A stretch of 64,000 bases of DNA from Hexactinellida sp. DTS-2022 (GCA_028753945.1 JAPNXP010000013.1:3410001-3474000), one strand, 5' to 3'; shown: positions 11,597 to 22,245, counted from the stretch's first letter. The notes: a model not told the origin generated them from the sequence alone. Translations and numbers: made by a program.

Positions 11597-12204
11597 ATGC
11601 CTAACTAGTGTTCTGTCCCCGGTTGCAAGAGCAATTACAACCCAGATGACCATGTTCCTGTGTTCAAGATGCCTCAAAATCCACCAACCCTGAATCATGC
11701 CTGGACATGCGCTCTTCGTCGCGAGAATATTGGTGACCTGAAGGTGGTCTATGCATGTATCAACCATTTTCAGAAAGAAGACATAGACTACACATTCAAA
11801 ATCCCAAAGGAGATTGTCAAGGGCGTAGTCAGGCCAAAATCTAGGGGGGGGGAATGTAAAACCAGCGATCGACTTAAAGGGGGTCTGGGGGGTGAAAATG
11901 GCAGAGCTAGGGGGGGGGGGCAACTGCCCCCCCTCCCCCCCTAAAGAGCTGTTGGCGAAGCTTGTAGTGGACCTTCTAGAAAAATATTTGTTAAACTACG
12001 TTGATGTATTTGGAAGATAGTGATTATCGTGATCCAAGTATTTGGAAGTCTACTTGTATTAGCTGTGGTGTGTTTAGTTGGAACATCTTATCGAAGCTAG
12101 TCTTTACCGCAGCGAATTGCTTTCTTGCAAACAAAGTTGAGAATTATAACTCGCTGGTTCTTTCAAAAAGTAAGGAAAAGCGTAAATTAAAGAAATTCTC
12201 TTAA
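11597..12204 (+). pseudogene. THAP transposase remnant: N-terminus joined to C-terminus
   Basis: The frame from ATG 11597 hits a TAG at codon 4, where the P element 3 copy has TCG. After it the THAP domain is readable (CSVPGCKSNY, FKMPQNP, VVYACINHF). At about 11820 it is replaced by roughly 120 bp of G/C-rich filler with runs of G and C. Homology resumes at about 11942 with the C-terminal block (KLVVDLLEKY, then MYLEDSDYRDPSIW at 12004). The middle of the transposase, including all catalytic motifs, is absent. Nonfunctional. Confidence 0.85.
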
Positions 12205-12559
12205 TTATGTGTTTACTTATTTGTATTTACCATGATTTGTATTACTCTGTTTATTCTTATTTCTATTATGTAGTTAAGTGTGTCGTGTGTCACTGCTAGA
12301 GCCAGAGAGAGAAAGAGGAGAGAGAGGAAAGAAAGCAAATAATGTGTAGTATTTACTGTATATAAATATTAGAAATTGTACTGTTTGTGTTTATTATTAC
12401 TATTAAATTATGAAAATCCAATCACCCTTCTCATTACAGCTAATACTAATTACGGGCTAGCAGGGCTGAGTTATGTTGACGACCTAGAGACGTATAAAGA
12501 ACTTAGTAGTTCAATATACTGACATTAAAAAACTAACATTTCCCATCTTCTTGTGCTTT

Positions 12560-13354
12560 CAGTGGTGTATTAAGGGGGGGGGAGGGTGGATGGGATGGTC
12601 GCCCGGGGCCCGAGCTTAAAGGGGGCCCAATGCAAAGCTGTAATATTTGTATTGAGAAATGTGTTGCATTATAATGTTTGAGTATAGTGAAGCAATAACA
12701 TGATAATGATAGTTTAATTGAGTTTGAACAGTGAAGCAATAACAATGATACAATTAACAGACAGCATACCTTAAAGTAACAAGCCTAGTCCTGATCTACT
12801 TTTACATTGAATTTTTCGAGTCTAAATATATTCTCCACTTCACAATAATGCATCCTATTCACAAGTCGGGGGAAACTAAAAGAAAAGAAAGTCACCTTCG
12901 CGAAGAGCAACGAAACAAGAAACGTCTAAACTACCTAAACTAGACACGTTCTCTAATTTACAATCACAATCCTAAGAATTTACAGCCGAAGACTATGAGC
13001 TTTCTACTTCAACATCTTCCTTTGCACCTCTTGGCGAATCATTTGTATCTAATTAAGACGAATTACTTGCAGTATGGGACTCCAGTTTTATCGAGTCAGA
13101 GTATCAAGTTCCAGAGGTTGTAGAAGCGCAACACGCTTTTAACTCAGAAAGAAATACAACTAGAGAATAACATTGGGTTGTGGGACGATATATCAGAAGA
13201 CTTACGAAATCGTTGGAATGCAAAAGGTAGTGAAGATTGTAGAAACATTTGTAAGGAACCTGTAGGATTATATTCAGGAGTGTCCTCAAAGAAACTCCTA
13301 AAGGCACGTGGTTGATGTCCGCCCGGGACCCAATATACCCTTAATGCGTCTCTG
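12560..13354 (+). mobile_element. hAT element (ZMYM-like) nested in P element 2
   Basis: The left end is CAGTGGTGTATTAAGG; the reverse complement of the right end is CAGAGACGCATTAAGG (12 of 16 match). The 8-bp flanks TGTGCTTT (12552-12559) and TGTGCATC (13355-13362) agree at 6 of 8. The undisturbed site in P element 3 reads CTTGTGCATCCCTGG (about 35780-35795), showing exactly what was interrupted. Runs of G follow the left end, typical of this MITE-rich hAT group. Confidence 0.85.
12851..13315 (+). pseudogene. N-terminal fragment of a ZMYM-type hAT protein
   Basis: Translated pieces resemble the leader of zinc-finger-MYM-like hAT transposases. A lysine/arginine-rich stretch beginning HKSGETKRKES (about 12859) is followed by a stop. 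Later, about 13168, IGLWDDISEDLRNRW followed by GSEDCRN appears, a typical opening of the TTF-type finger region. No catalytic domain follows before the right end. Stops and a truncated length make it nonfunctional. Family assignment rests on motif recall, not an alignment. Confidence 0.55.
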
Positions 13355-13879
13355 TGTGCATCCCTGGTACATCTACTGTCAGGCCATATATAGAGTTGGC
13401 TATGGTCTATTTTATATATTAAATGACAATGTTTTTGTGTTTGTTTATTTGTTTGTTTATTTGTTCAGAATTGATTGAGCAACTGGTAAAAGCTAAAGAC
13501 TTTAAATTTGGCAGGGGGTAGGGAATACTGTATGCACAAACAAGTCAATATCTAAAAATATTCACATCTTCCATCACAAAAGGTGTCAAAACCATTAGCC
13601 ACTTAAATTCGAGGGTTGTTCCAGTATGGATTAGCAGCTAGCATTTAATTTGTATAATCGAATGCTTTAGTGTCTGTCAAATGTTAAGTGTGCATTATAG
13701 TTTACCGAGACAGTATTCTAATTGGTCGAGAGGAAGTTCAGGCATCGAATCAGTTATTCGTGTTCTGTCTGTCTAGTCATACATTTCTAACATTCCACTG
13801 TGTTATTTGATATCAAATTATTATCAACCAATACAATAACTTCCCCTCAACCCAAAGTTTGGGGTCCACTGGTAGTTTC

Positions 13880-13995
13880 TTAGTGATATCATATCATATA
13901 TATATATCATATCATATCTATCATATCATATATATTATATCATATCATATCTATCATATCATATATCAACATATCATATCATATATATCATATTT
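13880..13995. repeat. ATATC/ATATAT microsatellite
   Basis: Runs of TATCA and TATATATC repeats; the short frame across it is an artefact. Confidence 0.9.
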
Positions 13996-14032
13996 AATTT
14001 TATATTTGGAGTTGGTATATTATTATACACGG

Positions 14033-14167
14033 CAGGGGCGGCGAGAGGGTGGGGCCAGGTGGGCCTGTGCCCCACCTGAGTCGGGGGACAGGCATAAATT
14101 AATGTTAGTGTGCCCCACCTAGGGTAGGCTGTGCCCCACCAGTGGTACCGCGCTAGCGCCGCCATTG
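14033..14167. mobile_element. hAT-like G/C-rich MITE (135 bp)
   Basis: The ends are CAGGGGCGGCG and its imperfect inverse CGCCGCCATTG. The 8-bp flanks ATACACGG (14025-14032) and ACACACGG (14168-14175) match at 7 of 8. GC content is far above its surroundings. Confidence 0.75.
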
Positions 14168-15566
14168 ACACACGGACAAGCTTTTATATCTATAAATTTA
14201 TCTGTTCAAATTAGCATTAATAACCAAATCACTTACTCTATCCTTATATAAACATATAACTAGCCTAGGATCCACGGATATAAATAGACAGCTAGGGGCC
14301 ACTAATCAAGAACGACATTTAATTTGAAAAGGAACATGCTTGAAATACAAGCGAGGGCCGCAGGCCAGAGTACAAGTTGTAAGGACGCCGCGCGCAGAGC
14401 AGAGGAGCAGCTTGTACTAATAAATATGTGTGGTTGAAACACCATGCTAGTTTCAATAATCCAATAAAACTTGAGTATAGTTGGAATAATCCAATAAAAC
14501 TTGAGTTATTTGGAAAAACTTGAGTATATTTACAAATTAGTTGAGTATTGTTGAGTATTTTTGGAATTTTCCCTATTATGTGTTCAAACTTCAAACTAAT
14601 ATAATATGGCAAATGTTAATGAAAAAGGGTTTCTTTAAAAGAAAATTTACTGTTACGACAATTCCGAAGGCCATTTGCATCGCTCCCGAGGTTACCATAA
14701 TTCCGGGATTCTACTGTTTACACAAACAATCAAACTAACAAACAAGGGAGAGATATATATATATACAGTAGAACTCGGCTAAGACGTACCACCCTGGGAA
14801 ACAAGAAAAGTACGTACTAACCGAGGTAAGACTTATCAGTGTGCATAATCCACAAGTCGAAAACTGACTTGTTCACGATATGAATACGATGTATGGTATA
14901 CAAGGGTATAACTTACTTAACGATATAATTAAGGCAGGGCCGGATTATCCATAGGGCACTAGAGGCACTGTGCCCCAGGCCTACGAAGGTTTGGGGGCCT
15001 ACGAAAGTTGGGAGCCTAAAATATATACAGTGGAACTCGGATAAGACGTACCACTTCGGGAAACAAAAATTCGTATGTAATATCCTATGTACTATCCTAC
15101 TGTACGTCTTACTTATGAGAATAAATGTTTGGTTTGAAAGAAATACAGTCAACATCCGATAACTCGAACATTCGTTATCTCGAACGAATTTTCATTTTCC
15201 CTCGTTTACTAGTCGATTTATATTAAAAAAACCGTTCGCTATCTCGAATGCCGGTTAACTCGAACATTCTCTATCTCGAACAGATTTTCGGTTTCCCCTG
15301 AAAAATTACAGCCGTTTAACTCGAATTTTGTACTATTTTAGAATGATTTTAAGAAACAAATTGTAACCACTGCCCTCAATTTATTTCTAACCTGATCGTA
15401 GTCCTAGTCCAATCTGAAAACCCCGAACCGGCCGCTATGAACATCTGGCCTACCACCTTATATATACTAGTTACAACCTTTTTAGCCAGCAACAAAACAA
15501 TATTTATTAAAATTTCTGTCAGAAATATACGTATATTTGTTTTTAATTACTGTTGCTAATCATTAG

Positions 15567-16018
15567 TTATATATCTACTACTAATAACTGTCTCTGCAAA
15601 TTCTCAATAAAGTTACTTGAACCTTCAAAGAATAATGTGCATGGGACTTGTATTCCGTCGCCGTGACCAAGATTAACAACCTTGTCCTTTATGAATACAT
15701 GGCATGAACCATACTTGTCTGCCCGAAGGAAATAAAAAAATTGTCTTCGCAAATTTTCCATTGGTTCCTTTTGGTAAATGCCCAATTACTTCATTATTCT
15801 GTAAAACACAAACTGCGTATTTATCTACGACATTGTCAGGCTCTATCGCAGCTTTGGAGTTTTTCCCCAGCATGTGGTTTCCAACTCTTATAAACATGGA
15901 AACCTTTCACGAAAGCATCAATTTTGAATTCTTTCAAATGAATCAAATCGACTGACAGTTGCTCTTCGCTTGATACAGCTTTTCCTTCGTCAGAAACATA
16001 TTCGTTTTTGCTTGCCAT
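15567..16018 (-). pseudogene. HIRAN-like accessory protein of the Tigger element
   Basis: From ATG 16018 the frame reads a polar leader and then AFVKGFHVYKSWKPHAGEKLQ. The sequence continues in a second minus frame with AIEPDNVVDKYAVCV and VIGHLPKG, and in a third with FYFLRADKYGSCHVF, NLGHGDGIQVPC and a final stop at 15567. The order W-x-P-x-x-GE-x-L, then E-P-D-N-x-x-D-x-YAV, then GHLP is the layout of a HIRAN domain, a DNA-end-binding fold found in HLTF/Rad5 proteins and stand-alone invertebrate proteins. Two single-base frameshifts break about 150 residues. It is the only minus-strand gene within the TIRs and faces away from the transposase. A role in transposition or end protection is inference. 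Confidence 0.72.
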
Positions 16019-16254
16019 ACTTAAATTATTATAAGTATCTTCAAAACCCAGCGGCCATGTATTTCATTGAAAAATTCCTTGATCAGTCTCAAAAGTGAAA
16101 ACAAGTGGTTGGCTATAATCTAAGCTATAAAACCTAAGTTTTGATAGCGAAGTATGATGATTAGAATCACAATCATATTGTGTTAATGTGGTTATGAATT
16201 AGTGTTTGAATATTAGATCTGAATCTCAACATATTTCGTTTGTTTGGATAAACA
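16019..16254. promoter_or_regulatory. Divergent intergenic spacer of the Tigger element
   Basis: The 236 bp between the two start codons must hold both promoters if the genes were ever expressed. No specific box could be assigned. Confidence 0.4.
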
Positions 16255-17800
16255 ATGGCGTCTGCAGCAACACGTAAGATATGTCACAAGTCTCTCAAGG
16301 AAAAGTATGATGCCCTCAAAGACCTCATGAAAGGTGCATCAAATAGGAGTGTTGCAAAAAAATACAACATCCCGAAAAACACTCTTTCAACATGGGTGAA
16401 GAACAAACATAAGATTATGAGTTCATTGAATGGAGGAAATAATCCTAAAAGCAAGAAATTACGAACAGGTATTCAAAAAAAATTGGATGAAGCTATATTT
16501 AAGTGGTTTTTGTCTGCAAGAAGCCAGGATGTACCGATTGGAGGAGTGGTTTTTAACTTTTTAAAGCAAAGACATTGGAATATGCTAAAGAGATTGGGTT
16601 AGACGATTTTCAAGCATCTGATGGTTGGATTCGCCGTTGGAAAAAGAGGTACAATATCAGTTTCAAAACGATATCAGAAGCTAACTCTGTGACTGCTGGA
16701 ATGGTCGCACCATGGAAGGAGACATCATTGCCGACCCTACTATCCAACTACCATTTGGAAGATATATACAATGCAGACGAATATGGTTTGTTCTATGAGT
16801 GTCTACCAAGTAAGAGTCTTCACTTAAAGTCTGAGAAATGTGTTGGGGGAAAACACAGCAAAGTACGGTTGACTGGGATGGCAGCTGCCAACGCAGTTGG
16901 CGACAAGTTACCTATGTTTATCATAGGTAAATCCAAGAAGCCACGGTGTTTTGCTGGACTTACGAACTTACCTTGCCGTTACCGAGGACAAGGAAAGAGC
17001 TGGATGGACAGAAATTTGTTTGAAGAGTGGGTGCGAGAGCTAGATTCGAAATTCCTGGAAGATAGAAGAAAATAGCCCTTCTTGTTGATAATTGTCCTGC
17101 CCATTCACATGTGGACAACCTATAGGCAATCGACCTGGGTTTCCTTCCACCCAACACTACCGCGAGTACTCAACCAATGGACCAGGGAGTTATTCGCAGC
17201 CTTAAAGCAAAATACCGCTTCCTGGTTGTCCAAAAGTACATCAGAGCATTAGACAGGAGGATGCCATTACCAAAGATTAATATTATCAGTGCAATGAGCA
17301 ATTGAGCATGCTTGTAAGGCATGGAGTATGGATACAAAGACGACAGTGATCAACTGCTTTACGAAGGCAAACATGTCAGAAGCATTACAGGAGCAAGCAT
17401 TGCAAGATGATGATGACCCATTCAAAGAACTCATAGAAGAAATTGATATACTACGAGAAAAAGATCGAGATATTGTCCCACTTAATGTAACTGTGGAAGA
17501 TTTAGTGGCAGTTGATGATGAAGTTACTGCCACAGCACCTATGGCATCAGAAGAAGAAATACTTGCCGAGCTACGGGGAGAGGATATCTTAGAGATTTAT
17601 GATGAAGAAATATGTGATGATTCTCCGTCGAAACCAACGCAGAACGAAATAAGAAATGCCATGGATCTGGTTTTCCAATATTGCTAGTTTTCAAGTAATG
17701 GAGATGAACTCCGTAACATTCACTAATCCTGAACAAAATGCTTGAGTCGGAGTTTACAGAGCGAATGAAGCAGATGACATTAGATTCATATTTCGTATGA
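16255..17800 (+). pseudogene. Tigger/pogo transposase with C-terminal PIP-box
   Basis: ATG 16255 opens a CENP-B-type helix-turn-helix region (SLKEKYDALKDLMKG, SVAKKYNIPKNTLSTW). A one-base deletion near 16560 shifts the frame into DDFQASDGWIRRWKKRYNIS, the second HTH. All three catalytic aspartates are readable: NADEYGLFY (about 16776), LLVDNCPAH (17087-17089, after another shift) and QPMDQGVIRSLK (17180-17182). A stop and further shifts follow, then an acidic tail (17404-17620). The last codons (17771-17797) read QMTLDSYFV before TGA at 17798. Q-M-T-L-D-S-Y-F fits the PCNA-binding PIP-box Q-x-x-L-x-x-Y-F, known at the C-terminus of pogo transposases. At least three frameshifts and stops make it inactive. 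Confidence 0.9.
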
Positions 17801-18372
17801 AATAGAGAGATAGTATACTAGTATAGTCGAGTTAGAATGCATCGAGATATAGAGATAGAATAGCATTGACCAGACATGGCTCAGTTTTTGTTCAGCTTCC
17901 ACGAATTGAGTAAAATACAATTTTGTTACATTAAATGGTGGCCATCCGTTAACTCGAACATTCGCTATCTCGAACGGATTTTTCATTCCCCTGAGGGTTC
18001 GAGTTACCGGATGTTGACTGTAGTACGTATTAACCGAGTGTACTTCTTATCCGAGTTCTACTAACTGGATTAACAAATTAAAAGTAAATCCATAGCCTAC
18101 TTTACATAAGCCTAACAGTAAACTACGAGTTTGGTACGATGGATGCGGTCGAAGATGGGGAATTTTAGGTAACCACAATATTCTGTCATGATTAGATTAT
18201 TTACAATAAACCATAATATTTGAATATGAGTTGCATTATATGATATCCAACATGAAATTTTCTTTATTTGTTTCTTATACTAATTTTTCTAATCACTTTT
18301 CAACATACCCACTCCCATATAATTATTTACGATTCCTTTTGTTATAGTATATTAGCTACTACATCAATCAGA

Positions 18373-20658
18373 ATGCTGAATACATGCTCTGCTCCCGGTT
18401 GTAAGAGTAACTATAATCCAGAAGATCGTATTCCTGTATTCAGAATGCCTCAACAGCCGGGTGAATTAGAGAGTCTTGGATTCGAGCTCTGCATAGGGAA
18501 GATGTAGATAATCTGAAAACTGTTTTGTATGCGTGAAACATTTTAGAGAAGAGTATATTGAGTACACCCACAAATTTCCTACGAAGATGGGACTTACCAC
18601 GAGCTTCCACACAAAAATCAGTACCAGTTTACTAACCAGGGTGTCCATCATACTACTCTTCACAGCCTACTACAAAACGCAGAAGTCTCTCCTTCGATTC
18701 GAAAGAAGATGAACAGCTCCAGCAGGCCGTAGCACGTAGCTTGACATCACAGACTGAAGAGAAGGAGAAGTATTTGATACACGGTTTTCAGGATTTGAAA
18801 GTGAAGTTAACTTTTTTTTATTTACCTAATTGGTCATTATGGTTTCCGAATGAGCAGAGTCTAATTTTTATGCGTCCTCACTTGCTGAATTCAAATATTT
18901 TGGTCGATGTTTACTTGATAGTTGAATCCGATTTGTCTGTAAAAGCATTTTATAACGGTGATGTTATCCCTCTCTCTACATGCTCTTTAACATGCTCTAT
19001 AAGTGATACTCGACTGCTTGAGTCAATTTTAAGTGAAAATTATGAATTTTACACCAGCCTTGTTCCTCTAATACCTCTAATACCGAATGTACATACGCTA
19101 CCCTTATTTCTATGGTAATGGAACATTTACAACAGCAATTGAAAAAGTACCTACTTCTGATGAATTTTCCTATTGTTCAGAGCTTTCTGGATTTCAATTC
19201 ATTCTTTGTCAGCTAGAAAATAGCCTAATTCCTAAAACAGGCGCAGATATAATTTGATCTCTCAAATTTTGGCACTTAAACCACATCTGATTTCGCCAGC
19301 ATGCTACAAGTATATCCAGAGTTTTAAATACCTTGTTTATTTATCTCTTCCACACTTCCATACCTTAGAAAAGCTATATCACTCTTTTGGACTTGAAAAT
19401 GAATTCTTCTTTCTTAAACAAGTGACGAAATTTTTTTCTATGAAAGCATGTCATCATCCAAATGGATGAACTACACATCAAATCGGACATATCTTACAAA
19501 GTAGGAAAGCTAGTTGGTTATAATCTAAATCCTGATGATCCAACCATAACAGTATTTGCTATCATGGGATAGTCTTCATAAAAAATGGTCCTGTATTGTC
19601 CGTTTATTGCCATGCGCATCTATTTCTGATGAAAAGATATTTTCTGTTATATAATCTTGTATTGAAGATATTGAACTTTGTGGACTACTGGTTCAGGTAA
19701 TTTCAACTGATAACTATCCTCTAAATGTGACCTCTTCAAATGTTTTCCCCTGAAGCTAGAGACTCGAGTACGGAGTACCTCATCCTTATGTATCAACAGG
19801 CCACTTTTCCTTACGTTTTATTTTGTCCACATTCTAAAAACGATTCGAAATAATTGGCTCAATCAAATATCAGACAGCAAAACATTATCTTATCCTGAAT
19901 TAGACAATTTTCACACAGATTACTGTTCCTTTCCTTTGAGATTATGTTCAGCTTCTTTTCGGGATGTCAGAGTCCTTTACAATTCAGGGAAACCAAACTT
20001 GCCCAACGCCTAACTTTGTATTCTTGTTACCCTTAGATATTCTGGAGCGCCAAAATGTCAAACTTGTCTTAAAAGTTATTCATGAATCAACAGTAGCTGC
20101 TTTAGCTGTTCAAAATGACCTACGTTTTTTTAAGGCCGGTCTTGGTGGAAATTTTGGACCAAGAGTTTTTGGAGTTACACCACGTTTCGGGTCGGCCTGG
20201 GCCTGTGCAGTGTTGAGTTACACCACATTATGGGTCGGCCGCGGCCGCTGCAGAGTTGAGTTACACCAAGGCCGCACTGAGTTACATCAAGGTCTCAACC
20301 TTAAAAAAACCCTGACCTACGTTGTCTAGAATTACAAACTGATACGTCGGATTTTATCTAAATTTTTCTCTCGCTCTGGAAAATGTTTAATGTAAACATT
20401 CCATATAACCATGTCCGTTTAAACGATGCATTCTATAGCCCATTCGTGGGTAATGAAGAGCGTTTTTCTTTTTTGAGGCGAGTTGTCTATTGTTTAGAAG
20501 CCTGGAGATCACTCCCTGGAAAGGAAGGAAAATTAAGTCTCCAAACTTTTACAAGCTTTGGACATGCTTGTGTTGCGTTACCCCAAATAACTAGCCATCT
20601 GTTTGAAAATTGTGGATTTTCTTATCTCCTACCATCTTTCTTACAGACAGACCCATAG
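18373..20658 (+). pseudogene. THAP transposase, heavily frameshifted
   Basis: From ATG 18373 the THAP domain starts CSAPGCKSNYNPEDRIPVFRMPQ but shifts frame within about 30 codons; the CKHF-type half lies near 18535 in another frame. Later pieces match P element 1 in order: EEKEKYLIHGFQDLKVKL (about 18762), NWSLWFPNEQSLIFMRP (about 18827), ISPACYKYIQSFKYL (about 19289) and LERQNVKLVLKVIHE (about 20041). The C-terminal block NIPYNHVRLNDAFYSPF follows at about 20395 and ends at FLQTDP before a stop. A separate insertion at 20127-20312 interrupts the frame after LR. Nonfunctional. Confidence 0.88.
20127..20312. mobile_element. Insertion with 11-bp target duplication inside P element 4
   Basis: TGACCTACGTT occurs exactly at 20116-20126 and 20313-20323. 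The insert starts with T-run AAGG and ends CCTT A-run, so its ends are also weakly inverted. Inside, GAGTTACACCA repeats with GGTCGGCC-rich GC blocks. Homology to P element 1 resumes directly after it. It could be a SINE-like retroposon (T-run) or a MULE-type MITE (long duplication). Confidence 0.75.
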
Positions 20659-21207
20659 AGCACCATTTCGGTCTGTATCGTTTATTCTAATGTTACTTGT
20701 TAATGTGTATTATTGTATCTTGTTTAAGAAAATGTATATTTATTATTGTCTATCTTGTTTAAGAAAATGTATAATACATTAATGTATGTTTTCTACTTAA
20801 CTATTATATAGATGTGTACTTTTGTACTAAATTACATAGATGTATACTAAATTTATTATTATTGTCCAGTCCAATCATTAGTGATATTAGCTAATTCATA
20901 CAAGGAAGGGGTATACGACAGTATTTTTATTTATAATGGACACAAAATACTTAAATTAATAATTAGCCACTTAGTATATCAATAATTCAGCTTGCAATCT
21001 ACTTAATTTAGAATTTACAAATCCATCTTCGACCGCATCCATGGTCCAAAATTATCAAGTTACTGTGGGGCATTATGTATAGTAGGCTATGGAAAATCAA
21101 TATTATATGAAATAATGTTGACGGTTTACTGCTCGGAGATAACCTGACATAATATCCTATATCTTATAAATTCTTATTGTTTCGGTTAATAAATTGGTAC
21201 TACCAAT

Positions 21208-21857
21208 CATAGGCGCCGAAAGTGGGAGGGTCAGGGGGGGGGGGGTTTCACCCTCCCTGGTTTTTGTCAGGGAGCGTTTCACCCACCCCCCTGGCTGAGG
21301 AAACAGTCAGGGAGGGTATATTAGACATATTCTTTAATGTTACACGTATAGAAGATAGACTCATTGAAAAATTATATTTTCATAAGGAGTTTTTCTAAAT
21401 AACATTGGATGATTTTTATATGTATACAATTATGCCCGTCCCATATAATGATTTTTAGCCACCATAGCAGTGGCATAAACAGGGGGGATGCGCTGGGGGG
21501 CGTGCGCCCCCCCCAGTGAAAATTGAAGGGGGGCAACATTATTGGTGCGGGAGTTACCGTGCCCTCTGGATAAAAAATACACTGTTCAATATAATTTCGG
21601 ATAGTAAAATATACGTATAATTCATTCAAAACAAATCGATATCTGGGTATCTCGCAGTCCATTTTTTTTCTGGGGGACTTGCCCCCAGAACCCCCAAAAG
21701 GTCGCTCGCAACACTCGCTCCGCCCCCCCCCCACACAACTTTTACCTCATACTTGTAAAAACTTTGTGCCCATGCACATAGGCGTCGTTTCTTTTTACCT
21801 TTCAAATTTAAATGTAAGAGTTACACCCCCCCTGGCGCTGGAGAGTTTCGGCCTATG
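21208..21857. mobile_element. hAT-like G/C-rich MITE
   Basis: The ends CATAGGCGCCGAAAG and (reverse complement) CATAGGCCGAAACTC correspond. The flanking 8-mers CTACCAAT (21200-21207) and TTACCATT (21858-21865) agree at 6 of 8. It has long runs of G, and a second G-rich block starting CAGTGGCATAAACAGG near 21470 suggests another insertion inside. Confidence 0.65.
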
Positions 21858-22245
21858 TTACCATTAACAAATTTGGGGAATTTGGGACCTACGAACGAAA
21901 AATTTGGGGCCTAATTGCTGACTGGTATCCTCAAAGTGCCTAGAGCCTACGAAGACCTTAATTCGGCCCTGAATTAAGGTATATTAGTTGTCACCTACTC
22001 ACTTAAACCAAAAAATAACTGAGTTCTGCTGATACTATTCTAGAGTAAGTGCTAACCGAATTGAAATACATACATTCTATTTACTTGGGAATAAAGATTG
22101 GTACGTCTTATCCGAGTACGTATTAACAGAACCATTTATTTTTGCTCGGGTAGGAGGAAAAATCGGTTATTAGCGAACAGTACATAATATCCGAGAGTAC
22201 GTCTTAAGCCGAGTACGTACTAAGCGAGGTCCAAAGTATAGCGTT

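Larger units (their letters stand above)
11344..13404 (+). mobile_element. P-element-like transposon 2, internally deleted
   Basis: The TIRs begin CATAGCC at 11344 and end GGCTATG at 13404; the first 30 or so bases match (TCTATATATGGCCTGACAGT is shared). The flanking 7-mers GTCAATT (11337-11343) and GTCTATT (13405-13411) agree at 6 of 7 positions, consistent with the 7-bp duplication of the other copies. Relative to P element 3, most of the transposase is missing, and a 795-bp hAT element (12560-13354) is inserted near the right end. Confidence 0.88.
11127..14573. mobile_element. Non-autonomous element with TACTCAA subterminal repeats
   Basis: The ends share an inverted GAAAATTCCAAAAATACTCA block (11130-11150 and its reverse complement at 14550-14571). 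Inside the left end, TACTCAAGTTTTT-like units recur at 11137-11325. Inside the right end the reverse form (AAACTTGAGTA) recurs at 14465-14555, including a 30-bp tandem duplication. P element 2, a G-rich MITE and an ATATC microsatellite fill the interior, so the original element was short. Superfamily unknown; no clean target duplication. Confidence 0.65.
15146..18020 (+). mobile_element. Tigger/pogo element carrying a second, divergent gene
   Basis: The 24-bp terminal inverted repeats (beginning CAGTCAACATCCG) differ at one position. TA dinucleotides flank both ends (15144-15145, 18021-18022), as expected of Tc1/mariner-class insertion. TAACTCGAACATTCG blocks are repeated inside both ends. 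Between them are two genes in opposite orientation: a HIRAN-like protein on the minus strand and a Tigger transposase on the plus strand, sharing a 236-bp spacer. Confidence 0.92.
15028..18063. mobile_element. pogo-like MITE split by the Tigger element
   Basis: The left end CAGTGGAACTCGGATAAG (TA at 15026-15027) pairs with GTACTTCTTATCCGAGTTC near 18040-18058. The final bases of the right end have diverged. Without the Tigger it is about 160 bp. Confidence 0.7.
18091..21091 (+). mobile_element. P-element-like transposon 4
   Basis: The TIRs run CATAGCCTACT... at 18091 and ...AGTAGGCTATG at 21091, about 68 bp with roughly 80% identity, including GGATGCGGTCGAAGATGG. The flanking 7-mers GTAAATC (18084-18090) and GAAAATC (21092-21098) agree at 6 of 7. 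It lies within the hAT-like MITE at 14935-21971, just beyond the pogo-like MITE end. Confidence 0.9.
14935..21971. mobile_element. hAT-like MITE split by nested insertions
   Basis: The left end CAGGGCCGGATTA and the reverse complement of the right end CAGGGCCGAATTA match, and GCCTACGAAG blocks recur near both. A perfect 8-bp duplication AATTAAGG lies at 14927-14934 and 21972-21979. Interior insertions are 15028-18063, 18091-21091 and 21208-21857; without them the element is about 350 bp. Confidence 0.88.
14766..22236. mobile_element. Outer pogo-like element of a four-level nest
   Basis: The left end CAGTAGAACTCGGCTAAG (preceded by TA at 14764-14765) pairs with a right end whose reverse complement begins CTTTGGACCTCGCTTAG (followed by TA at 22237-22238). 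Internal GTACGTCTTA..CCGAG blocks recur near both ends. Once the nested insertions are removed only about 430 bp remain, so it is a MITE by origin. Confidence 0.6.
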
